Shown: positions 9,109-16,640 of the stretch, in pieces
How the letters are laid out: each line of letters begins with the position of its first letter
Numbering within the stretch: the first letter of the stretch is position 1
NCBI GenBank assembly: GCA_965261065.1
Contig: OZ253444.1
Location: 124,001-188,000, forward strand
Direction: 5' to 3'
Source of the DNA: JAKZVK01 sp965261065
Lineage (GTDB): Bacteria > Acidobacteriota > Terriglobia > Bryobacterales > UBA6623
DNA length: 64,000 nt
The notes under the pieces: generated by a model
Told to the model about the DNA's origin: nothing
Seen by the model: the letters and a program-made list of their open reading frames with translations, nothing else
Database searches by the model: none
Program-made: the position numbers and the translations under genes

Positions 9109-10389
9109 GTGGGAAGGACATGGATGAGTGCCAAGGAGTTGAGGCGCGGCGAAGTGCTGAGCCGAGTGAAACGAGGAGAACTGAAGTTGACCGAAGCCGC
9201 CGAGCTGCTGGAGGTCAGCTACCGCCATGCGAAGCGTCTGAAGAAGCGTTACCGTGCGGGCGGGGCCAAGGCTTTGGTGCACGGTAACGTCGGCCGTGCT
9301 TCGAACCGAGCCGATCAGAAGCGACGCCAGCAGGTTCTCGAGTTGGTGCGCGAGAACTATGCGGGCGAGAGGCACGAGCGCTTCGGGCCGACGCTGGCGT
9401 CGGAACATCTGGCAGCCGACCACGGCCTGGAAGTGCCGCGCGAAACACTGCGGCGCTGGATGCTCGCCGCGGGTCTGTGGAGCCGCCGTCGCAAGCGCCA
9501 ACCGCATCGCACCCGGCGCCAACGCAAAGCGCACTTCGGCGAGCTGATTCAACTCGACGGTTCGCACCACCACTGGCTGGAAGAACGCGGCCCGAAAGCC
9601 TGTCTGATGAACTTCGTCGATGACGCGACCGGTGTGGCGCTGTGCCGTTTCTCGGACCAGGAAACGACCTGGGCCGCGGCCGATCTGCTCGCAGCCTGGG
9701 TACGTCAACACGGCGTTCCCAAGGCGTTGTACTGCGACTGGAAAAACGTCTACCAGCGCCAGCCGACGTCGCGGGAAGCGCTGGCAGGCATCAAGCCCGA
9801 GACGCAGTTCGGGCGCATGTGTGCCAAGCTCGGCATTACGATCATGGCGGCTTCCTCGCCGCAAGCCAAGGGCCGAGTGGAGCGCCATCACGGCACGCAC
9901 CAAGACCGCCTGATCAAGAAGATGCGGCTGCGCGGGATCGTCGAGTACGAGGCGGCGAACCGTTATCTCGACGAGGAGTACCTGGCCGAGCACAACGAGC
10001 GCTTCGCCTGTGAGCCGGCGGCGGCAGCGGACTTTCACCAGGCGCTCCCCCGCGGCACCGAGCTGCGAGGGGTGTTCTGTTGCGAGTACGAACGCGTGGT
10101 GAGCAACGACCGGGTGGTGCGTTTCGAGAATCGTTGTTTGCAGTTGAAGCCGAAACGCAACCAGGGCGTGGGGGCGGGGGCACGGGTGACGGTCCAACAG
10201 TGGCGCGATGAGAGCTTGCAGGTGAGGTTTGACAGGCACGAGATCGAGCACGACGTGATCGCCACGCCGACGCCACAGCTGCGGACGAAGCCAGCACCAC
10301 AGCAGCGTCCGGGGGGCGGGCGCAAGCCGGCGGCGGACCACCCCTGGCGGCGAGCTGTGTTACGGAAAAAACGGGCTGCGAATACATAA
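9109..10389 (+). CDS. DDE transposase, ISNCY/IS1202-like
   Basis: 426 residues. An N-terminal helix-turn-helix (KLTEAAELLEVSYRHAKRLK) is followed by an rve-type DDE core: first Asp in QLDGSHHHW (about 149), second in LYCDWKNVY (about 209), Glu in KGRVERHHGTHQ (about 263). The basic C-terminus would bind the element ends. GTG 9109 is chosen because AAGGAGG stands 9 bases upstream; ATG 9124 is an alternative. No frameshift or internal stop is visible, and together with intact target repeats this suggests a recent, possibly active, insertion. Family placement (IS481-related, IS1202/ISDol1 type) rests on the HTH-DDE layout and the long target repeat. Confidence 0.9.
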   Translation: MGRTWMSAKELRRGEVLSRVKRGELKLTEAAELLEVSYRHAKRLKKRYRAGGAKALVHGNVGRASNRADQKRRQQVLELVRENYAGERHERFGPTLASEHLAADHGLEVPRETLRRWMLAAGLWSRRRKRQPHRTRRQRKAHFGELIQLDGSHHHWLEERGPKACLMNFVDDATGVALCRFSDQETTWAAADLLAAWVRQHGVPKALYCDWKNVYQRQPTSREALAGIKPETQFGRMCAKLGITIMAASSPQAKGRVERHHGTHQDRLIKKMRLRGIVEYEAANRYLDEEYLAEHNERFACEPAAAADFHQALPRGTELRGVFCCEYERVVSNDRVVRFENRCLQLKPKRNQGVGAGARVTVQQWRDESLQVRFDRHEIEHDVIATPTPQLRTKPAPQQRPGGGRKPAADHPWRRAVLRKKRAANT

Positions 10390-10391
10390 GA

Positions 10392-10534
10392 GGGCTGTGG
10401 AAATGCCGGGTCGGATGGAAAGCGTGGAAAATCTCTCGAGGCAGCAGTACCGGGTTCGAGGAGCGGTGGATGGTTTTCCGCCCTTCCCACCGCCCCTTGG
10501 AAATCGCTACGCGATTCCCACAGTTCCACAGCCC
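10392..10534. repeat. Inverted repeat enclosing the 3' non-coding part of the IS
   Basis: Immediately after the transposase stop, GGGCTGTGGAA (10392..10402) is matched by its perfect reverse complement at 10524..10534. The enclosed 121 bp contain shorter complementary runs. The structure lies inside the element, between gene and right end, and could fold in the transposase mRNA or on single-stranded DNA. Confidence 0.55.
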
Positions 10535-10652
10535 CGACGACGACGATATCTCTCCTACGAACAAGCAACACAAGGGGACACTTCTATCGAGCTACCGAGG
10601 GGGACATTTCTATTGGGCGTTGACACAAAGTTTCGCCGGAACGTGACGAATA

Positions 10653-10668
10653 TTACAAAGTGTTGTAA
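10653..10668. promoter_or_regulatory. Dyad TTACAA-N4-TTGTAA upstream of the DUF1501 gene
   Basis: A perfect 6+6 inverted repeat with a 4-base spacer sits 79 bp upstream of the ATG at 10747. The TACA/TGTA half-sites resemble operators of BlaI/MecI-type repressors, but the match is by eye only. The insertion sequence ends 27 bp upstream, so any promoter elements further out have been displaced. Confidence 0.35.
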
Positions 10669-10746
10669 GATGCCAATGGTTGCTGTTGGTGGCCGTTGCT
10701 GTGGCAGCCGAGGGCTGCTTCGGGCGGCCTGCTTGGAGGTAGTGGC

Positions 10747-12120
10747 ATGACACGACGGGAAGCCTTGAGCGTGATGGGCGCCGGGTTCGGCTCGGTAGCC
10801 CTGGCCGGGGTGGCTGGTGCAGCCACCGGAAACGCGACCCTCGCCACGCAGCAGCCGCACTTCGCCCCCAAAGCCAAGCACGTCATCTTCCTGTTCCTCA
10901 ACGGCGGCATGTCGCAGGTCGATACCTTCGACCCCAAGCCGATGCTCGACAAGCACCACGGCGAGCCCAAGCCGGGTCCCAAGGTGAAGACCGACCGTGC
11001 CGCGGGCAACCTGATGAAGTCGCCGTTCAAGTTCACCAAGCGCGGCCAGAGCGGCATCGAGGTCAGCGAGATCTTCCAGAAAGTCGGCGACCAGATCGAC
11101 GACTTCTGTGTGATCCGCTCGTGCTACTCCGACAACGGCAACCACGGCCCGTCGCTGTTTCTGATGAACTGCGGCCACCAATTGCCCGGCCGCCCGTCGC
11201 TGGGTTCATGGGTCACCTACGGGCTGGGGACCGAGAACGCGAACCTGCCGAGTTTTGTCGTGCTGTGTCCCGGCTATCCGGTGATGGGACCGGTGCTATG
11301 GTCGTCCGCCTTCCTGCCCAACCCCTACCAGGGCGCGTATGTTCGCAACGACGAGACCGACCCTGAAAAGCTGGTCCGCAACATCCGCAACAAGGTGATT
11401 GGCGACAACGAGCAGCGCCGGCAGCTCGACCTGCTCGACAAACTGAACAGCTCCTACCTCAAGCGCGTCGGCTACCAGCCGGAACTCGAGTCGGCCATCG
11501 AGTCGATGGAAGTCGCCTATCGCATGCAGAGCGAGGTGCCCGATGTCTTCGACATTCACAAGGAGAGCGAGGCGACCCGGGCGCGCTACGGCGACAGCGA
11601 TTTCGGGCACGGCTGTCTCATGTCGTTACGCCTGATCGAGCGCGGCGTGCGCATGGTGCAGGTCTACTACGGCAACTTCCAGCCGTGGGATAGCCATGAC
11701 GACATCCTGGTGCACGGCAAGCTCGCCCGCGAAGTCGACGGGCCGATCTCGTCGCTCATTCAAGACCTGAAAGAGCGGGGCCTGTTTGATGAGACGCTGG
11801 TGATTATCGGCAGCGAGTTCGGACGCACGCCGATGATTCAGAACAGCGGCCTCGAGAAGATCGGCAAGGGCCGGGACCACAATGTGCCGGGCTACACGAC
11901 ACTATTGGCGGGCGGCGGGGTCAAGCGGGGCATCACCTACGGCGCCACCGACGACTTCGGCTTCGCCGCGGTGGAAAACCGCGTTCACCCGCACGACCTG
12001 CACGCGACGGTGCTCCACCTGCTGGGGCTCGACCATACGAAACTCACCTACCGCTACAGTGGCCGCGACTTCCGGTTGACCGACGTCGCCGGCCGGGTGA
12101 TCCACGACATCATTGCCTGA
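10747..12120 (+). CDS. Tat-exported DUF1501 protein (sulfatase-like fold)
   Basis: 457 residues from ATG 10747, chosen over an in-frame start 51 bp upstream because GGAGG stands 7 bases before it and the protein then opens with a twin-arginine signal (TRREALSVMGAGFGS). DUF1501 proteins have an alkaline-phosphatase/sulfatase-like core. HVIFLFLNGGMSQVDTFDPK carries the early metal-site Asp residues, and IIGSEFGRTP and GKGRDHNVPGYTTLL carry the late conserved residues. They almost always accompany a DUF1549/DUF1553 protein; here that partner is at 4047..6809. The substrate is unknown. Export in folded form through Tat would fit a metal-loaded hydrolase. Confidence 0.88.
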   Translation: MTRREALSVMGAGFGSVALAGVAGAATGNATLATQQPHFAPKAKHVIFLFLNGGMSQVDTFDPKPMLDKHHGEPKPGPKVKTDRAAGNLMKSPFKFTKRGQSGIEVSEIFQKVGDQIDDFCVIRSCYSDNGNHGPSLFLMNCGHQLPGRPSLGSWVTYGLGTENANLPSFVVLCPGYPVMGPVLWSSAFLPNPYQGAYVRNDETDPEKLVRNIRNKVIGDNEQRRQLDLLDKLNSSYLKRVGYQPELESAIESMEVAYRMQSEVPDVFDIHKESEATRARYGDSDFGHGCLMSLRLIERGVRMVQVYYGNFQPWDSHDDILVHGKLAREVDGPISSLIQDLKERGLFDETLVIIGSEFGRTPMIQNSGLEKIGKGRDHNVPGYTTLLAGGGVKRGITYGATDDFGFAAVENRVHPHDLHATVLHLLGLDHTKLTYRYSGRDFRLTDVAGRVIHDIIA

Positions 12121-12502
12121 CATTGTTTGCCACCAGCGTCGCCATTGTCCTTTCGCCCCGGCAGGTCCGACGGATACTAGCAGTCCGTGACGGAATCGAT
12201 AAGTGCCGGTCACAATGATCGGGTCGGGTTCCCCGCTGCCTTTAGTTTAGCTCGCGGCGTGGGCCACGAGATCCCCCTTGCGGTTCCCTACAGCGATTCC
12301 GCAACGCGGTCGGGCGAGAGCCGGGAAGTGATTGGGGAACGAGCGAGTTAGGTGCGGGGCGAGCGGGGCGAGCAGATTCGCAGCCGGACGAGGGCCTCGG
12401 CGGGGCCCGAAGTCGGCCGCGGAAGACACCGCTACGCTCGGCTGCCGCTCGGCGGCGTGGTGGCAGCGCAGGATGGCAGGGAGAAAGAAAACCACCCGCT
12501 CG

Positions 12503-13752
12503 CTATGGCGAGGGCCCCGAGCCGTACGGGCAAGCCGCCGCCTGATACAGATCAGCCGCCATCGCGCGCGCCCAAAAGACTCGCGGCTTGCTGCGCCGCA
12601 GCGATGCCTTGAGATTGCGCGCAACAAAAACGTGGAAGAGATTAAAAGCCAGAAACACCGTCAACAGAAAGTTCTCGATCGCCGCGGGGTCGTGCTTATA
12701 TACGTGGTCGGCGTGCCAGCCGTTGACTAACTCGTTGAAACCCTGATTCTCGATGTCCCAGCGTTGATGGCCCAACCTTACCACCCGCGCGGTCCGAACC
12801 TGCAGTGAGGAAAGGGTCGTCACCCACACCCACTCGCTGTGATGCGGATGCGGTTGGGAGTCGAGTTGCGCATACTGCTGCCAGCTCTCGACGGAACGAA
12901 CCACCCGCAGCGGCTGCTGCACCTGCGGCCACGACACCAGGCCCTCGTGATCCCACCACTGGCAATCGCGACCTTGATAGTCGCCGCGTTGGGGCGCCGT
13001 GGTCGGCCACAGCCCTTGGACGTCTTGATAGAGGTTGCGGCGCTCGTCCTTGAGCACGATCACGGCGTCTTTGCCATGCCCCAATAAGAAGTTGATAAAC
13101 GGGGCGGTGGCGTAGAGAGCATCGGCCAACACGACGTCAAAGGCTCGCGGATAGGTCTCGAGAACTCGCGCCAGCAAACGGTGCGCCGCGGCCATCTCGT
13201 CCTCGCCGGGCCGTTGCAGCTCGGCGTCGAGCAACAGTCGCAGCGGTTCGGAGCCGGGGGGCGCATCGGAGAGCAACAGCAGTGTGACTTGGCGATGGTA
13301 GTATTGCATCTGCTGGCCATCGCGGCGCTGCACGGTGCGCTTCAAGCATCCTCGACAGCAACGGCGGTAGCTGGCGTGAGACTCATGGCCGTCGAGCACG
13401 GCCACGCCCAGCCCGCCGATCCCGGGCAGGGCCTTGTTGCGCTTGAGCCGTTCGTAGACGTGATGAATCGCTGCCCGCACCGCGGCGGCATCGAGCCGGC
13501 TGTAGACGCGCCCGAGGGTGTCGGCGCTGGGCATCTCGCGGCCCAACCACTGTTTCCAAAACGGTGCGGGCGCTAGCGTCTCTAACGCGTTGAGGCTGCC
13601 CAGCCGTGTCCAGAACAGCACCAGCACCGACTGCAGCACCACCCGCGTCGGGATGCGCGGCCGCGGCCTGGTGTCGCCGACGGCGGCCAGCAGCGAGTCC
13701 CGCAGACCGTAGACCTTCTCGGCGTAGTGCAGCAGGCGTCGAAGAACGTCAT
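12503..13752 (-). CDS. IS4-type DDE transposase, N-terminus probably frameshifted
   Basis: About 415 residues. DDE residues are visible in VAVLDGHESH, VVLADALYATAP and the IS4-type signature RWDIENQGFNELVNGW. Conserved sequence begins VLRRLLHYAEKVYGLRDSL, at the end of the upstream DUF6788-like gene. There an ATG at 13752 overlaps that gene's TGA (ATGA) behind GGAGG, but it is one base out of frame with the transposase: one extra base after ATGACG would restore MTVLRRLLHY. Either one base has been lost or the frames are joined by recoding. No other start gives the full N-terminus. Confidence 0.75.
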
Positions 13753-14087
13753 TCCTCCCGGCGGCTTCGGAGCCGCTTCCATTCACGCTCGGAGACCTCG
13801 TCGAGGAGCCGTTGGAGTTGCTGGTAGGCGGCCACGGCCTGGTGGACGCGGGCCTCCCAGTGGCGGGGCACAAACAGCTGCTGCAGTTGCCCTTGGCGAT
13901 TCCGCACCAAATACAACGAGGCGTGAAGCTGACCGCGAGCACAGCGACAGGTGGGCTTGCCGCAGGTGCGTTGGCGGGGCGCCAGCGTGCCGTGCAGCAA
14001 CCAGCGGCCATGGACGAGCTGCGCGATGCGGGAGCGGAGCCTACGCTCGGCATCCGAGAGATGAGAGCGAGTGGGGGCCGCCTTCAT
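13749..14087 (-). CDS. DUF6788-like small IS accessory protein (CGKPTCRC)
   Basis: 112 residues. The core reads GTLAPRQRTCGKPTCRCARG (about 34-53) with three closely spaced cysteines, then a strand-rich segment (SLYLVRNRQGQLQQLFVP) and a C-terminal helix or coiled coil rich in Gln/Glu/Arg. A metal-binding or nucleic-acid-binding role for the cysteine cluster is inference. It overlaps the transposase by ATGA. A protein with the same signature (CGKPSCRC) precedes the unrelated ISKra4-type transposase at 42835..43233 and 58355..58753. Confidence 0.8.
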   Translation of the reverse strand: MKAAPTRSHLSDAERRLRSRIAQLVHGRWLLHGTLAPRQRTCGKPTCRCARGQLHASLYLVRNRQGQLQQLFVPRHWEARVHQAVAAYQQLQRLLDEVSEREWKRLRSRREE

Positions 14088-14157
14088 GACTGGTATAATT
14101 AATATATATCAGAATAACACATGGGTCAAGTCCGCCGGGGGAATGCGAATCTGCTCG

Positions 14158-14623
14158 GACCTGGAGGACGAGCGAAAACACTTGCTAAATCAAATGTTTC
14201 CGACCCTCAAGAAATGTGGATGCGGAACCGCTGGGTTCCCTACGGTTACCTCCATCGGTTCCGGTGAGTACGTTGCAACCCACAAGTAAATAGCCCATGC
14301 TGGGCACACTAGGGGCGGGCCCCGGTATCGGCCCTGCAGCTACGACGGCCACTCTGCGTCCTTGGCTGGCGCAAACGGTCGACTCCCAACGAGTCTCCGC
14401 AGCCGCGAAGCTGTGCTGGATGTTAGCCCACGGTGGAGCCGTCAGGCGGAAACGCGGGTCCGTCTTTCGCTCCGACGAACAGCCGCCCCTACCCTCTACT
14501 TTCGACCTTGTCCGCAACTCTCATCGGCCGAACGCCCGCGCCACTACCTGAGCAGATGTAGAAACTCCGGGCGGGGCACGGCATGCCGTGCCCCTACATT
14601 TCGAACGGTGCCGCCCTCGACTC
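14158..14623. other. Intergenic region with two dispersed repeats, no gene
   Basis: No convincing coding sequence in 466 bp. A block at about 14418..14458 (GATGTTAGCCCACGGTGGAG followed by CCGTCAGGCGGAA) recurs with few changes at 62354..62392. The REP-like palindrome with its CTACAT flank lies at 14575..14597, 27 bp after the stop of the mannonate dehydratase-like gene. Confidence 0.6.
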
Positions 14624-15724
14624 TCACCCTACCTCTTCGTTGGCGCGGCGGAGCAGGGCCCGCATGTAGGCGATGCAATAGGCCGTGCCGGCGCGGCGAA
14701 TCCCTTCGTCACCCGTCAACTCGGGGACGTGGTCAGGCACCACCGTCCCGCTGTAGCGAACTTTGCGCAACGCCTTCATCACCTGATACAGGTCCAGATA
14801 GCCCTCGTCGGGGAAGGTCTCAACAAAACTAGGAAGCGGCGAGGTGACACCCCGGAAGTGGATGCCGAGGATCTTCCCGCGGCCGCCGAAGTCGCGGATC
14901 ATCTCGAAGACATCCTTGCCCATCTTGTCACCGCCCTCCGACCACGTACCGACGCAGAACGTTAGGCCCCAGTGGGGACTGCCCTTACCCTCGATCGATT
15001 CGGAGATCTGCTCGGCCCGGCGGTAGCCGTCGTAATGCACCAGCACCTTCGCCACTCCGTTCATCATGGCGAGGGGTGGGTCGTCGGGATGGAGCGCCAG
15101 CTTGACGCCCGCCTCTTTGGCGACCGGTAGAACGGCCTTCATGAAATAGCTGTAGCTGGCCCAGCTATCGTCCGCCGAGTACTCGCGCTCGAACTTCTGC
15201 TTCTCGACCTTATTGCGGAAGTCCGCCAGCCGGAACTCGCGGGCCCGGTAGCCGCGCGCGGTCGTGATGTGGGCCGTGGTGTACGTGTTCGCCGGATGGA
15301 AGTCGTAGCACGACACACCGATCCCCAGCTTGCCCAAGTCGCGCAGAAACGTGTTGTAGGCTTCGATGTGTTTGTCGCGGCCGGGGCGGCCAAGTTGCAC
15401 GTCCAACTCGCGGTAGGCGTAGTGGACCGCGGAGAAGATCTTGATGCCATACGACTCGTACCGTTTTTGGGTGCGGGCGATGAAGTCGAAGTCGACCGGA
15501 GGCCGGAAGTTCACCCGCGCCCAGCGCAGGCCGATCTGTTTGAGGAAGAGCAGGTCGTCATCGCTGATGTCGGCCCTCAGGCGCCGGCAGAGCTTGGTGT
15601 TCGAGGGGTCGTGCTCGTCGATGACGGACGCCCCTCGCGCGGGGGTTGATCCCGCGGCCGCAGCTGCCACGGCGGCCGCCGGCAACTTCAAAAAATCGCG
15701 TCTGGGCGTATCAGCGTTTTTCAT
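14624..15724 (-). CDS. Mannonate dehydratase (UxuA)-like, Tat-type leader
   Basis: 366 residues with TIM-barrel UxuA features: WARVNFRPPVDFDF near the start, the family hallmark LALHPDDPP (about 212), SPHWGLTFCVGTWSE (about 252), and GKILGIHFRGV and VVPDHVPE, which carry metal-site His/Asp residues. Family members dehydrate D-mannonate to 2-keto-3-deoxygluconate in hexuronate catabolism in the cytoplasm. Here a leader PRRDFLKLPAAAVAAAAAG suggests Tat export, as is common for annotated sugar isomerase-like proteins of this phylum, so the physiological substrate may differ. Neighbours are mobile elements, giving no operon support. Confidence 0.82.
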   Translation of the reverse strand: MKNADTPRRDFLKLPAAAVAAAAAGSTPARGASVIDEHDPSNTKLCRRLRADISDDDLLFLKQIGLRWARVNFRPPVDFDFIARTQKRYESYGIKIFSAVHYAYRELDVQLGRPGRDKHIEAYNTFLRDLGKLGIGVSCYDFHPANTYTTAHITTARGYRAREFRLADFRNKVEKQKFEREYSADDSWASYSYFMKAVLPVAKEAGVKLALHPDDPPLAMMNGVAKVLVHYDGYRRAEQISESIEGKGSPHWGLTFCVGTWSEGGDKMGKDVFEMIRDFGGRGKILGIHFRGVTSPLPSFVETFPDEGYLDLYQVMKALRKVRYSGTVVPDHVPELTGDEGIRRAGTAYCIAYMRALLRRANEEVG

Positions 15725-15802
15725 TGGTGCACCCCTTTACATGTGCGTTGTCGATGCCATGCTATCACCAACCATTTCTTGCCGCGCACAAGTCCACGAC
15801 CG

Positions 15803-16072
15803 TGTCGGCGCAATTTAGAAAGTTCCCCTTTCCCGCAAAGTAGAAAGTTCCCCCTGGGACAATCGGGCAGATGAAGCCAATCGCTTGCTAGAGGGAAGTC
15901 TGGTGTTTCCGCGCGGGCGATCCGGGCAGTCAAGAGCGCGGCCTTGCGCGGCTTTGCGAACTCTTGACGGCCTGCGTCGCCCGCGCACAGAATCTCCGGC
16001 TGAAAGCGATTGGCGGCCTCAACGAACGGCGATCCTCCTTCGACCAGGGGAACTTTCTAAATTGCCGCGACA
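15803..16072. mobile_element. 270-bp fold-back miniature element (MITE) with 15-bp target duplication
   Basis: Flanked by identical ACAAGTCCACGACCG (15788..15802 and 16073..16087). The 26-bp terminal inverted repeats (15803..15828 and 16047..16072) differ at two bases and begin TGTCG, with a TAGAAAGTTCCCC motif repeated at 15841..15853. Nested perfect inverted pairs lie inside: GCCAATCGCTT (15876..15886/16004..16014), GCGCGGGCGA (15911..15920/15977..15986) and GTCAAGAG (15929..15936/15961..15968). No open frame is long enough to encode a transposase. End design and target size resemble the full IS at 9028..10625, suggesting mobilisation by a relative of its transposase. Confidence 0.88.
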
Positions 16073-16369
16073 ACAAGTCCACGACCGCCCTGTACTGAGT
16101 GAGAACGGGCAACCCCCTCGCGAAGCGATCCCGGCGGGAAGCTGCGGCCAAGAAATGCAGATTCGGTCGCACTAAGGGGAGGGCACGGATGGCCAAAGAC
16201 GTCGACCAGTCGGTGCTGGGTTTCGAGGAGCCTATGACTGAAGACTTCGCTGGATACCCGACTGGGTGGATGTATCCACGCCTGGTGGAACGTAAAGAAA
16301 CGACCGCCCAGCAAAGCCGGGCGGGCCGCATCCCTCCTCCTCACTGCTCTCCTCACGTGACCGTATCGA

Positions 16370-16640
16370 GGCAGTTTACTTGCGCCAGTATCCCGGCGTA
16401 TCGCGCGCTGCTGCCCTCGCTGTAGCCCGTTACCAATCGCGTCAAGAACCCGCTCTTGATCTGCTTGTTGAACTCCGTATGATACTGTGAACCCGTCAGG
16501 CCGCGCCGCGAAGGCACCCTTTACCTTGGAACTCCAGATAGCCGTGAAGCGGGGCGTGCCCTCATGCACGTAGGAGTTCAGGTAGGACGGTGACCAGCCC
16601 CACGCGGAGACGAGATCGGAGGATTCGTGGGAAAACTCGA
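16370..16640 (-). pseudogene. Decayed BTRD1-type repeat protein fragment
   Basis: On the minus strand two frames together read like tandem bacterial repeat domain 1 units. One frame gives SPSYLNSYVHEGTPRFTAIW, then after a frameshift in the middle another gives SQYHTEFNKQIKSGF followed by TRLVTGYSEGSSARYAGIL. No start or terminus remains, and the 5' side runs into the GTG of the next gene. Only this fragment is left; the parent protein would be a secreted repeat protein. The call rests on the G-Y-x-x-x-G-x-x-R-[YF]-A-x-[IV] periodicity. Confidence 0.55.

Larger units (their letters stand above)
9028..10625 (+). mobile_element. Complete IS (ISNCY/IS1202-like) with 17-bp target duplication
   Basis: A 1598-bp element bounded by identical 17-bp direct repeats CAAAGTTTCGCCGGAAC (9011..9027 and 10626..10642). 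Both ends read inward as TGT..., then a version of GCCCAATAGAAATGTCCCC. Each end carries two copies of the A-T-GTCCCC motif (left 9036..9078, right 10572..10618), as expected for paired transposase-binding sites. Target repeats of 15 bp or more are known for IS1202-like families. The element occupies the intergenic region upstream of the DUF1501 gene. Confidence 0.9.
12369..14157 (-). mobile_element. IS4-type element with DUF6788-like accessory gene
   Basis: The two-gene unit is bounded by the 14-bp inverted pair CGAGCAGATTCGCA (12369..12382 and, in reverse, 14144..14157), placed 121 bp beyond the transposase stop and 57 bp before the accessory start. I take these as terminal inverted repeats; no target duplication is evident beside them, so the boundaries are provisional. 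The stretch 12121..12368 beside it shows no gene. Confidence 0.6.

Noticed and set aside
8641..10341. A 566-codon minus-strand open frame across the insertion sequence
   Set aside because: It covers the transposase on the opposite strand and reads into the next gene in the wrong frame; composition is not protein-like.
14071..14289. Small open frame at the upstream edge of the IS4-type element
   Set aside because: It crosses the presumed element end and has no ribosome-binding site or domain.
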